A stretch of 64,000 nt of DNA, taken from contig JBAWVF010000002.1 of NCBI GenBank assembly GCA_037147415.1, forward strand, positions 1 through 64,000. Reading direction: 5' to 3'. How positions within the stretch are numbered: the first letter of the stretch is position 1; each line of letters opens with the position of its first letter. Below are positions 42,130-51,420 of this stretch, one piece after another. The translations under genes were made by a program, and so were the position numbers. A model generated the notes under the pieces. It had not been told where the DNA came from and did not search any database. It worked only from the letters and a program-made list of their open reading frames with translations. Origin of the DNA: BOG-933 sp037147415 (GTDB lineage: Bacteria > Pseudomonadota > Alphaproteobacteria > Azospirillales > Azospirillaceae).

Positions 42130-43398
42130 ATGTCCGAAGAACCGGAAAATCCGGAAGAGCCGGAGGAACTGTCCGCGGCTCTAAGCCGTGAGGTGGCGGA
42201 GTTGGTCGAGCAGCGCCACGCGTTGCTGACCGAAATTGCGGCGCTCCGCCGCACCCGGCAAGACTTGGCCGAAGCGATCGCCACGGCGGAGTCACGTCAC
42301 GCTAGGGTAGCGGAACAAACCTTAGAGGCCCGTGAACGGAGACAAAGCCTTGCCGGAGAGGTAATGGCGCTGTGCGGTGAACGAGCAACACTTATCGAAC
42401 GTGTATCGGCGCTGCGAATTGCGGCAATCGAATTGGAATCAGGCCAATTGACCACAATTCCGCTGCCTCCGTTGGCCATGATCACTCCGGCCGGCCCGGA
42501 ACCGATTGCTACGCCGCTCCTCAAACCTGAGCCGCCTCGGGATTCACCCGTTCCGGATGAAGATAATAACGAGTGGACTGTATTATCAACGGTATCCGGC
42601 CGTGCGGGCGCGCGCTGGTTAGCCCGTGCTTGTTCCGTGGTTAAGCCGCGCAATGATCACTATGAAATTGGCCAAAACATTGTGGTTCGCCAGAATGAAG
42701 ACCGATTCAGACTGTCCTCGACCGCAACCGCTATCGTGGCGGCGGTGGCCGACGGCGCCGGTTCATCGGGACTTTTTTGCGGTCCGTGGGCACAGGAGTT
42801 GGTCGGGCGATTGCCGGCCGCGCCAATCGAAGATATCGACGCGTTAAATCAATGGCTTGATTGCTTTTGTCTCGACTTTCGTAAGACCATGGCCGCCCGG
42901 TGCAAGGCCGACCCGCCGAAACACAGTAAATTCGTGCGCGAAGGTTCCTGTGCCACTTTGACCGCCTGCTGGTTGACTGTGGAAGACCAGGGTTTGACTT
43001 TACGTTGGCTCGGCTATGGCGACAGCCCATTATTAGTGCTTGATCGCCGTAAAAAAGAGCCCGAAATAATGATTTCACACCCGCCCGATCTTGCTGCCTT
43101 CGAGCGAGATCCGTATTTACTCAACTGGCAAGCCATGCCGGACGCAAGGCGACTGAATACCGGTAAATTGGACCTGCCCGCCCGAGCATCCGTTATTTTG
43201 GCAACCGATGGCATTGGAAAATATCTGATGCGCAGCCTGTTGGTGGACCGCAGCGGCGCCACGATTGCTGAAACCCGCAACCATCTTGACAGCGACACGA
43301 GTTTTTCCGCCTTGGTCGCCGCGCGCTGCGAAGACGGCGTGCTTGCCAATGATGATTCAACCGTGATCATGATAGAAATCGAGCAGGATGTGCCATGA
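42130..43398 (+). CDS. PP2C-type Ser/Thr phosphatase with coiled-coil N-terminus
   Basis: Protein of 422 residues. Residues ~5-100 form an Glu/Arg-rich coiled coil; ~150-420 is a PP2C phosphatase with RQNEDRF, AVADGAGSS (metal-binding Asp), GSCATLTACWL, LGYGDSPLLVLD, ILATDGIGKYL and DDSTVIM. Phosphatases of this PP2C_2 type accompany TerY-like VWA proteins and a kinase. The coiled coil could mediate contact with partners. Start ATG 42130, 6 bases after the VWA stop; its end overlaps the kinase start (ATGA). Likely reverses the phosphorylation made by the next gene product. Confidence 0.88.
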   Translation: MSEEPENPEEPEELSAALSREVAELVEQRHALLTEIAALRRTRQDLAEAIATAESRHARVAEQTLEARERRQSLAGEVMALCGERATLIERVSALRIAAIELESGQLTTIPLPPLAMITPAGPEPIATPLLKPEPPRDSPVPDEDNNEWTVLSTVSGRAGARWLARACSVVKPRNDHYEIGQNIVVRQNEDRFRLSSTATAIVAAVADGAGSSGLFCGPWAQELVGRLPAAPIEDIDALNQWLDCFCLDFRKTMAARCKADPPKHSKFVREGSCATLTACWLTVEDQGLTLRWLGYGDSPLLVLDRRKKEPEIMISHPPDLAAFERDPYLLNWQAMPDARRLNTGKLDLPARASVILATDGIGKYLMRSLLVDRSGATIAETRNHLDSDTSFSALVAARCEDGVLANDDSTVIMIEIEQDVP

Positions 43399-44375
43399 CC
43401 CTTCCTCTGATTGCCGATTACAAGACCGCGGTTGCGAACGCCAAGATCAGGTTTGCAACACTGAAGGTTACGCCTCAACTTGATGCGCAGCGTCACCCGC
43501 GTTTTTTGGCCGGTAACTTTGCCGGCGTGTTTAAGGTCTGCAATGCCGATGGTGCCATGCTCGCGGTCAAATGCTTTACCAGGGATATGCCCGACCTGGA
43601 AAAACGTTATCGGGCTTTGACTAAGTTCTCTAAGACAGCTAACGCGTCTTATCTGGTTGATTTGGAGTATCTGCCAACCGAACTTTACGTCACGTCTTCA
43701 ATTGCCGCAGCCGGTGATTACGCAGCCGTAGTCATGCCCTGGTTGGAAGGCACCACAATCGGGGTTGCGACCGAGACACTGTGCCGCCGTGAAAACCGCC
43801 GGGCGTTGGCGGCCCTGACCCGGGCTTGGGCCAAGCTGTGCTATAATATGCTGCAACGCGGGATCGCACATGGCGACCTGAAGCATGACAATATTATTAT
43901 TACACCCGACAGCAAGCTGAAGTTAATCGACTATGACTCGATGTACCTGCCCGAGTTAAAGGGCCTGCCCTCGACCTTGCTCGGCGGGATCAACTGGCAA
44001 CATCCGTTACGGCACGGTAATCATTTTGATGAAACCATCGATCATTTTTCAATTTTAGTTATGTTACTGTCCTTGCGCGCCTTGACCTTTGAGCCGGGTT
44101 TACTCGAGACTTATACGAATGGTGAGAACCTGATCCTGACGCGAGATGATTTCCAAGCTCCCGACTCATCTGCTTTACTAAAGCGTTTATCGGTTAGTGC
44201 GGATTATTACGTCCGTGACTGGACACGCGAACTGATCAAATCCTGCAAATCAAGCTCTATCCGAATCTCCGGTCTAAAAGATATGGTTGCCGCTGCCACA
44301 AAACTTGATGAAACGGCAAAGGATGCCGGAACAAAGCCGCTGTTTAAATTCTTCGGTCTTGCCGCCGGGCGCTAA
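43395..44375 (+). CDS. Protein kinase-like protein (TerY-P triad kinase)
   Basis: Protein of 326 residues with a kinase fold: ATP-binding Lys in LAVKCF (K59), catalytic HGDLKHDN (D161, N166) and the metal-binding DYD (179-181, in place of DFG). It is close to the YegI-type kinases found with VWA and PP2C partners. The usual HRD is HGD, as in many atypical bacterial kinases and aminoglycoside-phosphotransferase-like folds. After the kinase domain (~45-270) a short C-terminal tail follows. Start overlaps the phosphatase stop (ATGA). Substrate is unknown; an FHA protein at 56.1 kb is a possible phospho-reader. The Mms6-like/MmsF pair begins 174 bases downstream. Confidence 0.8.
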   Translation: MTLPLIADYKTAVANAKIRFATLKVTPQLDAQRHPRFLAGNFAGVFKVCNADGAMLAVKCFTRDMPDLEKRYRALTKFSKTANASYLVDLEYLPTELYVTSSIAAAGDYAAVVMPWLEGTTIGVATETLCRRENRRALAALTRAWAKLCYNMLQRGIAHGDLKHDNIIITPDSKLKLIDYDSMYLPELKGLPSTLLGGINWQHPLRHGNHFDETIDHFSILVMLLSLRALTFEPGLLETYTNGENLILTRDDFQAPDSSALLKRLSVSADYYVRDWTRELIKSCKSSSIRISGLKDMVAAATKLDETAKDAGTKPLFKFFGLAAGR

Positions 44376-44549
44376 ACGCTCCAATTCATTGCAAATGACA
44401 ATAATTCTCAATAGCCTATCATTCGAATATGCCAGAATGTTGTCTTGTTGAGCCGCAATGACTCGGGTATAGTTCGGGCTCTGTCCTTTCCCGAGCGGTG
44501 ACCGCTGAAGGCCCCCGGGAGGTGTGAACCGATCGAAGGGGATTAAAGA

Positions 44550-44882
44550 ATGGCTGTTCCGCTACTCGGACTTGAACAAGAAGCTGCAACACAGGCTGCC
44601 ATGGCAAAGGTTGCCGGCGGGACTGCCGGAGCGGCCGTGGTTGCTATGCCCGCGGCCTCTTCCGGTGCGCAAGCCGTCGCCGCAAGCGGCACGATCTGGA
44701 GTGGCAAGGGCCTGAGCCTCGGCCTCGGTCTCGGTCTCGGCGCCTGGGGGCCGGTGCTAGTGGTTGCCGCAGGTGCCGCTGCGACCTATGCTTATTTAGA
44801 ATATCGCCGCCGCCAGCTCGGCTCCGACGAGGAGATTGAGCAAAGCGAGCAGGACGAAGGCTTCTATCCGGCGCAGGGGTAA
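44550..44882 (+). CDS. Mms6-like magnetosome protein
   Basis: Protein of 110 residues with the clearest Mms6 signature in the window: SGTIWSGKGLSLGLGLGLG followed by AWGPVLV (~46-71), one hydrophobic helix (~68-86) and an acidic tail EEIEQSEQDEGFYPAQ. The N-terminal part is Ala-rich. It precedes MmsF by 5 bases, the same mms6-mmsF pairing as at 0.7 kb. It resembles the copy at 19.6 kb (shared W-S-G-K-G-(L/F)-S-L-G-L-G-L-G-L-G) more than the others. Good ribosome binding site GAAGGGGATTAAAGA. Expected in the magnetosome membrane, shaping crystals. Confidence 0.85.
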   Translation: MAVPLLGLEQEAATQAAMAKVAGGTAGAAVVAMPAASSGAQAVAASGTIWSGKGLSLGLGLGLGAWGPVLVVAAGAAATYAYLEYRRRQLGSDEEIEQSEQDEGFYPAQG

Positions 44883-44887
44883 ATCCG

Positions 44888-45181
44888 ATGATTACACGTA
44901 CACAATTGATGGCTGCCCTGAGTTATCTCGGAATACTATGCTTTGTACCGTTGCTGTTCGGCCGCAACGACCCCTTCGTCCATTTCCATTCCCGGCAGGG
45001 TCTGGTGATTTGGATTTGGGGTGTCATCGCTCTCTTCATGTTCCCTTTGCCGTTCGGCCGCTTTCTTTTTAGTTTTTCCTCAACCGTAATCCTGGTGTTT
45101 TCAGTGATCGGGTTGATTTCGGTTGCCCTCGGGCGGACATGGCGCCTGCCGCTGGTCAACGAGATGGCGGAAAAGCTCTAA
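44888..45181 (+). CDS. mmsF: MmsF/MamF magnetosome membrane protein
   Basis: Second MmsF-type protein, 97 residues with three membrane helices: ALSYLGILCFVPLLFGRNDP, VHFHSRQGLVIWIWGV and GLISVALGRTWRLPLVNEM. It lacks the acidic N-terminal extension of the copy at 1.1 kb and is the shorter of the two. Located 5 bases after an Mms6-like gene. A strong terminator follows (45202-45235), so it is the last gene of the unit. Two MmsF copies suggest specialised crystal-control modules. Confidence 0.88.
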   Translation: MITRTQLMAALSYLGILCFVPLLFGRNDPFVHFHSRQGLVIWIWGVIALFMFPLPFGRFLFSFSSTVILVFSVIGLISVALGRTWRLPLVNEMAEKL

Positions 45182-45201
45182 CTCCGACGTTGCAAAAGAA
45201 T

Positions 45202-45235
45202 AGCCGGGTCGGCACTGTCGACCCGGCTTTATTTT
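45202..45235 (+). terminator. Intrinsic terminator after mmsF copy 2
   Basis: Perfect 10-pair stem AGCCGGGTCG / CGACCCGGCT (45202-45211, 45219-45228) with a 7-base loop, followed by TTATTTTT. It lies between the mmsF stop and the convergent gene ending at 45280 and is a typical rho-independent terminator on the + strand. Confidence 0.85.
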
Positions 45236-45279
45236 TACCCGGATTTTGCAGTCATCATCGAACCGATGCGCCGCACATC

Positions 45280-46611
45280 CTAACTCCGGCCACTCTTCAT
45301 GCCGGGGCGGGAGCGAGAATTAGAGGGCACCGACAATTTTTCCAAAGTTTGATAGATGCTTTCCGGCTCTTTTACTTTCGGTTCACCGGACGGCCCGGTG
45401 GCGACCCGCGGCGGCGGCTCGGGTGAGTAATCCCTGATCGGCGCCATCGCCGGGGCTGGACTGATAATGTCCGACCTGACTCTGGCGCTGAGATGCTCCT
45501 TCACCACCGCCTTAACCTGTTCCATGTCCTTAGCATTTGAGCGGCGGAACAGGTTGCGCCGTAGCCTCTTCATCATGACGCCCAACCCGTCGACCTCGGT
45601 TCGGACCGACTCCGACTCCGGCTCAACCACCAAGGTGCGCGACAGCAACGCCATGATCACGCTTAGAAAATCGGGGGCAACGGCAATCAAAAGAATCGTC
45701 ACCATATCAAGAATACGCGGCACCTGCCCCGAAGCGACGACCGAAGACAAGTCATTCACCAACTCGGTCAAGCCGCGATATTTTGAATCGGTCAGATTTC
45801 GTTCGTTATCACGCAAGCCGGCCAATTTAATACGCAACCGTTCGAGATGACCGCGAAACTGCGCGGAAAGCCGACTGGTGCCTTCTTCAACCGGCAGAGT
45901 CCCCGCCGCGGTCACCGCCCGCTCGGCCAGCACGGTGTTAAGCCGTCCGAATTTCGACAGTGCCGCGTCGAAATCGGCCAAGCGCGCGCCGATGGTTTGT
46001 TGTTCACCTTCCAACTGACCGAGCGCCCGGGCCAGATCGGCGCCGATTATCGGCGGCCCCAACACCGGCGCACGCAAATTCTGATAGTTCTGCATTTCAC
46101 TTTGCACGGCGCGGATTTCGCGGCAACGCCGACCGCAGCCTTTAATAACCCCAGGCTCCGGCTTGCTCAACTCGCTTTCCAGGCGCTGATCGAGATTGGT
46201 CAGAGTCGAGGTATAATTAACGGCAATCTGACGGTCGAGATCACGCAGTTCATCGGCAATCGATTGAAGCTGATTGCCCGATTCGACCTGCGCCGTTTCC
46301 GAACGCCGTTCGAACATGATCGAATAGGACGACATGAACACGGTCCAGGCGACGAATAAAAAGACCAACGGCGCCGCGGCAACCATGCTCCAAACTTCAC
46401 GCTGCCCCATGCGATGCGGAGAAGCCAGCCTCAGATAAAAGTAAGTGATGGCGAAATGAACCAATCCGGCAAGAACATACGGCTGAGCCTCGCCGACAAT
46501 TCCGGCGAACGCCGGCCGATACTGTGTTAATTGGATACCTGTGGCCGTCATTAACCAAGCATAAAAGGACGATAGTAGGATAACGCCCGTGCACAGCTTC
46601 CTTCCCATCAT
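45280..46611 (-). CDS. Large membrane protein with coiled coil (paralogue of 20.3 kb)
   Basis: Protein of 443 residues, clearly homologous along its length to the protein at 20.3 kb: shared FYAWLMTATGIQLTQYRPAF, YLRLASP, SSYSIMFERRSE, KPEPGVIKGCGRRCR, TDSKYRGLTELV and a final hydrophobic segment ILDMVTILLIAVAPDFLSVI. Three N-terminal membrane helices, then a ~230-residue helical region, then one or two further helices and a polar C-terminal tail. Start is taken at ATG 46611 after AAAGGTGTG. It is convergent with an Mms6-like/MmsF pair, as its paralogue is with another Mms6-like gene. The duplication of the whole arrangement suggests that it works with Mms6-type proteins. Confidence 0.65.
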   Translation of the reverse strand: MMGRKLCTGVILLSSFYAWLMTATGIQLTQYRPAFAGIVGEAQPYVLAGLVHFAITYFYLRLASPHRMGQREVWSMVAAAPLVFLFVAWTVFMSSYSIMFERRSETAQVESGNQLQSIADELRDLDRQIAVNYTSTLTNLDQRLESELSKPEPGVIKGCGRRCREIRAVQSEMQNYQNLRAPVLGPPIIGADLARALGQLEGEQQTIGARLADFDAALSKFGRLNTVLAERAVTAAGTLPVEEGTSRLSAQFRGHLERLRIKLAGLRDNERNLTDSKYRGLTELVNDLSSVVASGQVPRILDMVTILLIAVAPDFLSVIMALLSRTLVVEPESESVRTEVDGLGVMMKRLRRNLFRRSNAKDMEQVKAVVKEHLSARVRSDIISPAPAMAPIRDYSPEPPPRVATGPSGEPKVKEPESIYQTLEKLSVPSNSRSRPGMKSGRS

Positions 46612-46772
46612 CACACCTTTCGCCCCGGTCGCGCCCTGGCGACCCGGTTCATGAGCGCACCGCCGTCGCCCGTGCCGTAACCAGTGTTTATACCGCGGAT
46701 TCGGCAAAATGTCATGGTGCCGGTTTTCGACATTACGTTATTCTCGTCAAACCTTGTGCGAGGGTTTGTACC

Positions 46773-49700
46773 TTGAGCTTTTATAAGCGCATTCTTACCC
46801 GAACCGCGTTGCTTTTTATCGGCGTTTCCACGCTTGCCGCCGGAATCGGCTGGATTGCGGTGCTGAATCTCGATCGGGTTTTCTCAACCCGGTTCCACAC
46901 TATCATCGAATCGGAAAAAAGAGCCATCACTGAGACCGCTGACGCGGTTAAACATCATGTCAGCGAAGAATTTCAGCAATTGCATAATCTTCCGGCCTTA
47001 ATTGCCGACGATACCGAAGTTATCGCGGCGGCAGCCCGCTTCGGAGCGGGGGCGGCGCGTTCCGTTGACCCGAGTCGGGCGATTTTGTGGTCAAATCAGC
47101 CCGACCTGGCGGCCCTCAACCGGCATCTTGAGACGATTCGACGCGAACTTAAATTCGAATTTGTTTGGCTGCTTAATACCGCCGGCGATTGTGTTGCCGC
47201 TGCCGGTAACGCTGAAGACGCCAATCTGGTTGGGGTAAATTTCAGTAATCGTGAATATTTTAGCATGGCGATGTCGGGCAGCCGTTGGGCTCAATTTGCC
47301 GTCGGCAAGGTCTCGAAGACTCCGGGTCTTTACTTTTCGGCTCCGGTTCACAAAGACGGGGTTATTCTTGGAGTTGTTGCTTTTAAAGTCAGTTTGGATC
47401 GATTGCGCCACTGGGTTGACTTGAATAATATTTTTATAACTGATATCAATGGCGTGGTTATTCTATCCCATGAGCCAAGCTGGACCATGCACAGTATCAA
47501 CCCCGTGCAAATCAAACAAATGCCGGAGGCGGCATTAGTTGCTCTTTATCGGCGTGTAAATATTGAACCACTCGGTTTAAGCGACTACGGAAGCAAAGAA
47601 TTTCCTGATTTAATTCGTATCGGCTCCCGAGTGACACCGGTCTTAATTTCAGTTGCCAAAACAACTGAAAATGGGATCACTATTCACGCTTATTCAGAGA
47701 TAAGAAAACTTGACGAAGCTCGCCGTGAAGGGCGAGACACGATTGTACTAATTACAGCCGGCTCCGCCGCATTATTAGCTGCGCTTTTAATTGCGGCAGC
47801 CTATTTCAGACGAACCCTTAGCGATAACACCGCACTGGCGTTCCGCACCACGGAATTAGTCAAACTGACCGAGCAACTGGATACGCAAACCCGAGTCGCT
47901 AAGGAAGCTAACGCTGCCAAATCGGATTTTCTGGCGAATATGAGCCACGAAATCCGGACGCCGATGAATGCGATTCTCGGGCTGTCTTCGCTTGCCCTGA
48001 AAACGGAGCTTACCGAAAAGCAACATGATTATCTGAACAAAATCACTTCTTCGGCCACGGCCCTGCTTGGAGTTATCAATGATATTCTCGATGTCTCGAA
48101 AATAGAATCCGGTAATTTTACACTGGAGCATATCCCCTTTAGCTTGGACACGGTATTCGACTCGGTTTCCAATGCAACCCTTATCAGGGCTTTTGACAAG
48201 GGTCTGGAGCTTTTATTTCACGTCTCTTCCGACGTACCCCGGGTCATGGTCGGCGATCCGTTGCGACTGGGACAGATACTGCTTAATCTGGTCGGAAACG
48301 CAATTAAATTTACTGAGCATGGCGAAGTCCGCATTACCGTTACTTCGGGAGAGATCCGCGGCTCAATAATTGAGTTGCTGTTTACTGTCAGCGATACCGG
48401 CATCGGTTTAAGCGAGGCGGAACTCTCCCGACTGTTCAAGCCGTTTTCCCAGGCCGACGCTTCGACCACCCGGCGCTATGGCGGCACCGGACTCGGGCTC
48501 GTGATCTGTAAACGCCTGACGGAAATGATGAATGGTACGATTTCCGTGTTAAGCACCCCCGGCGTCGGGACCGAGTTTTCCTTTAGCGTGGCCCTGGAGC
48601 TATTCAAGGATGGTAGTGGTGAGGCCGGACCACTACCCGGTTTGCTGGATGGTTTGCCCTCAATGATGCGCGATATGCGTGTTCTTTTGATTCATCATAT
48701 TAAAGCGATTGTTGTTGATGATCACAGTGGCGCGCGCGACCTGCTGGCTTCGATTCTAAACGACTGGTCGATTGAGGTTGAAACCGCCGCCTCGGGACCG
48801 GAGGCGCTTGAAAGAATTGTGGAGGCGAGCGCAAACGGAGCACCCTTTAATTTACTACTGATCGACTGGATCATGCCGGAACTGGATGGACTGGAGACCA
48901 TACGCCAAATCAGAGCCCGACTTGCCCGGCCTTCAGAGCTAAAAATTATCTTAGTCAGTGCATTTACCAGCCATAATGCCCGCGCCAACACTGACGACAC
49001 CGGCATTGATGCTTGCCTGATCAAGCCGATCGGTCGCTCGTTGCTGCTCAGCACGATTTCAGCGCTGTTCGACCAAGCACAACCGGAGATTAAAACCGTA
49101 CCGACCCCAACTGATAAGTTACTTGAATCCATTGAGGAAGCCCCGACGAACATTGCGGGGGCGCGAGTCCTGCTGGTCGATGACAACGAGATCAACCGGC
49201 AGGTTGCCGCAGAGATGCTGGATATTCTCGGCGTTGATTGCGATATCACCGTCAATGGACGTGAGGCGGTTGAGCATGTTGCCGCTGCACCGAGTCGCTA
49301 TCATGCCGTGTTGATGGATATTCAGATGCCCGAAATGGATGGGCTGGAAGCAACCCGCCAAATTCGGGCACTGGCGGGTACCGCAACGTTACCGATTATC
49401 GCCATGACCGCGCATGCCATGGCACACGAGCGTCAGCGCTGCCTTGATACCGGCATGAATGACCATTTATCAAAGCCGGTTGATCCCGCCGGTCTGGCCG
49501 CGATGCTTAGTCGTTGGATTAAGGTTGAACCACAACCGACAGCACAAGAGCTGACATTGCCCCCGGTAGATCAAGCGCCCGACTGTGACGGCCTGCCCGA
49601 AGCCCTGCCGCCGTTCGAGCTTCCGGTCCTGCTGGCTGCGATCGGTGGCAAGCGTGCCCTGGCCCAACGCTTGATTGCCAGCTTTTACCAAGGTTACGCC

Positions 49701-50120
49701 ACGGCAGAGGAGGAACTCGACCGGTTTATCGCCGAGCACAATCATGACGAAGCTCGGCGCCTGGTCCACTCTCTGAAAGGTGTTGCCGGGACACTCGCCC
49801 TGTCTTCGGTTCAACACCCGGCTGCTGCGCTGGAGGTGGCGTTCGATGAGGGGGCGCTCGACCGGTTGCCCGCTTTGGTCGATGCCTTGCGCCCGGCTTT
49901 ACGCGAAGCCTTGCAGGTCGCAACGCCGTTTGCCGGCACGCCTGAACCTGTTGCGCAAACACACCTTTCCGTCGGGAATGATCTTGACAGTCTGCGTGAC
50001 CTGCTCTTCACCCTTAATGATCTGTCGAATCAGTTGCAAAAATTTGATATAAATTCCGCGCTAATTACATTAGATCGGCTGAGTGACAGCCAATTCTCCG
50101 GGGCAAAAGACGATGCTTGA
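46773..50120 (+). CDS. Hybrid sensor histidine kinase with dCache, two REC and Hpt domains
   Basis: Membrane kinase of 1115 residues. Helices at ~11-31 and ~323-344 flank a periplasmic dCache (PDC) sensor (~45-315; GVNFSNREYFSMA and ITDINGVVILSHEP are typical). HisKA has H392 in MSHEIRTPMNA; HATPase follows with DTGIGLSEAEL and GGTGLGLVI. Receiver 1 has LLIDWIMPELDG and receiver 2 VLMDIQMPEMDG; Hpt near the end has VHSLKGVAGTLAL. Start is TTG 46773 with AGGG about 10 bases upstream. The response regulator at 50.1 kb overlaps its stop by 8 bases, so the pair is one system. dCache sensors commonly bind small metabolites such as amino acids. Confidence 0.9.
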   Translation: MSFYKRILTRTALLFIGVSTLAAGIGWIAVLNLDRVFSTRFHTIIESEKRAITETADAVKHHVSEEFQQLHNLPALIADDTEVIAAAARFGAGAARSVDPSRAILWSNQPDLAALNRHLETIRRELKFEFVWLLNTAGDCVAAAGNAEDANLVGVNFSNREYFSMAMSGSRWAQFAVGKVSKTPGLYFSAPVHKDGVILGVVAFKVSLDRLRHWVDLNNIFITDINGVVILSHEPSWTMHSINPVQIKQMPEAALVALYRRVNIEPLGLSDYGSKEFPDLIRIGSRVTPVLISVAKTTENGITIHAYSEIRKLDEARREGRDTIVLITAGSAALLAALLIAAAYFRRTLSDNTALAFRTTELVKLTEQLDTQTRVAKEANAAKSDFLANMSHEIRTPMNAILGLSSLALKTELTEKQHDYLNKITSSATALLGVINDILDVSKIESGNFTLEHIPFSLDTVFDSVSNATLIRAFDKGLELLFHVSSDVPRVMVGDPLRLGQILLNLVGNAIKFTEHGEVRITVTSGEIRGSIIELLFTVSDTGIGLSEAELSRLFKPFSQADASTTRRYGGTGLGLVICKRLTEMMNGTISVLSTPGVGTEFSFSVALELFKDGSGEAGPLPGLLDGLPSMMRDMRVLLIHHIKAIVVDDHSGARDLLASILNDWSIEVETAASGPEALERIVEASANGAPFNLLLIDWIMPELDGLETIRQIRARLARPSELKIILVSAFTSHNARANTDDTGIDACLIKPIGRSLLLSTISALFDQAQPEIKTVPTPTDKLLESIEEAPTNIAGARVLLVDDNEINRQVAAEMLDILGVDCDITVNGREAVEHVAAAPSRYHAVLMDIQMPEMDGLEATRQIRALAGTATLPIIAMTAHAMAHERQRCLDTGMNDHLSKPVDPAGLAAMLSRWIKVEPQPTAQELTLPPVDQAPDCDGLPEALPPFELPVLLAAIGGKRALAQRLIASFYQGYATAEEELDRFIAEHNHDEARRLVHSLKGVAGTLALSSVQHPAAALEVAFDEGALDRLPALVDALRPALREALQVATPFAGTPEPVAQTHLSVGNDLDSLRDLLFTLNDLSNQLQKFDINSALITLDRLSDSQFSGAKDDA

Positions 50121-50529
50121 ACCCAATCGAGGCGCTGCTCATAAATGGCGTATTCTGGTTGCCGAAGATAATCCGACCATGATCACCTATATGCGCACTG
50201 CAATGGAAGGAATCGGGCTTTATTCTATCGATTCTGTTACCGATGGTAACGAGGCGCTTAACCTTATTACCTCCAAGCCCTATGGTTTAATTGTCCTTGA
50301 CCATGACATGCCGGGAATGAAGGGGCTCGATATTATCCGGACCTTATCGAACCTGCGCACCGGTTTTTACACTCCGATCATGTTGGTTACCGGTCAGGTT
50401 AACAGCGAAATGGTTCAGGCCATCCGCAACGAACGGTTGACCGTTGCCGCCGTCATCGCGAAACCTTTTCCCCAGGATGCCTTTCAAAAGCGTGTCGCTG
50501 CGGTGATGAAAGCGCACCGGGGGCGTTAA
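50113..50529 (+). CDS. Single-domain response regulator
   Basis: Receiver domain of 138 residues: AEDN pocket, acceptor Asp in IVLDHDMPGMKG, Thr in VTGQV, Lys in AKPFPQ. It overlaps the hybrid kinase by 8 bases, indicating coupled synthesis. The motif LDHDMPGMKGLDIIR is shared with the receiver of the REC-STAS protein at 38.3 kb, so the two may be parts of one regulatory family. Start ATG 50113 taken, ATG 50083 also possible. Output by protein contact is inferred. Confidence 0.88.
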   Translation: MLEPNRGAAHKWRILVAEDNPTMITYMRTAMEGIGLYSIDSVTDGNEALNLITSKPYGLIVLDHDMPGMKGLDIIRTLSNLRTGFYTPIMLVTGQVNSEMVQAIRNERLTVAAVIAKPFPQDAFQKRVAAVMKAHRGR

Positions 50530-50568
50530 GCCCGTCCGGCGCGTCTATCCCCACACGCGCTCGTTGCG

Positions 50569-51390
50569 TTATGCCGGAATGCCGAGCAACGGCCCGACCC
50601 GGCGAACTTGTTCGTCAAACTTGCGTAGAAACACCTGAATTGTGCCGCGCTCCGAGAGTTTCAACTCGGCATTGACCACGGCCTTGGTCGGCGGCTCCAT
50701 GGCTGCGGCAATCTTGGCGAACACGCCGGGTTCCAGCGCCGGAAATTCAATCTCGGCCCCGCCCAGTTCCAAGAAACGCCGCCGCGTCGCCCCGCCCTTT
50801 TTCTCGCCTTTTGCGGTCTCGTAGCCATGCCAAAACGGAAAATCACTCAGTTCGCGGCCGAAGTTCTTATTCAGCACGGCGACATGGTCGGCGCGCTGTC
50901 CGAACAATTGCGATAAGGACGCCACCGAAAATACCGACTCGATCACATGGGTGATCAAATGCACGATGGTCAGCCGAACCCCCTCGCTATCGAACGAATC
51001 CAACAGCTGGCGCAAGCCCTCACCATCATCAACCACTCGTTGCAAATCGATGACCGCGCCACCCGGCAAATCCTGAAGCATCAGGGCATGGCCGAGACTG
51101 ACCGAGTCCAGAAATTGCGGGCGCTCGCGGTCGCTCCGAATATCGTAATAGGCGCAACCCTTTAACGGGTCTTGATCGGCCAGCGGCATCCCGTCCGGCC
51201 CCTTGGTGCCAAGCACCCGGCGCAAACCGCCGACAATTCCGTCACTATCGAAAGCAGCAACGGCAATACCCTGGCTGCGCATCCAACTTACCAATGTGGC
51301 AGCAAAGAACGTCTTACCGACACCGCCTTTATGCGATACGACAACCACCATGCGGCGCGGGAACTTTTTACTATCGCTCGGGTTTGCCAT
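50569..51390 (-). CDS. ParA/MinD-like P-loop ATPase
   Basis: Protein of 273 residues with a deviant Walker A motif (SHKGGVGKTFFAATL, ~16-30) typical of ParA/MinD, an Asp-containing FDSDG in the A' position and a VIDLQR stretch. It resembles chromosomal and plasmid positioning ATPases; the family arranges plasmids, chemoreceptors, carboxysomes and, in general, cargo by nucleoid- or membrane-based gradients. Transcribed after the MamJ-like gene, 30 bases upstream, so the two likely act together. No ParB is seen. A plasmid replication module at 58.7 kb is on the same side. Whether it positions magnetosomes or a plasmid is not settled. Confidence 0.8.
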   Translation of the reverse strand: MANPSDSKKFPRRMVVVVSHKGGVGKTFFAATLVSWMRSQGIAVAAFDSDGIVGGLRRVLGTKGPDGMPLADQDPLKGCAYYDIRSDRERPQFLDSVSLGHALMLQDLPGGAVIDLQRVVDDGEGLRQLLDSFDSEGVRLTIVHLITHVIESVFSVASLSQLFGQRADHVAVLNKNFGRELSDFPFWHGYETAKGEKKGGATRRRFLELGGAEIEFPALEPGVFAKIAAAMEPPTKAVVNAELKLSERGTIQVFLRKFDEQVRRVGPLLGIPA

Positions 51391-51420
51391 CGGGTTTCCC
51401 TTCCTGTACCTGAATTTGCT

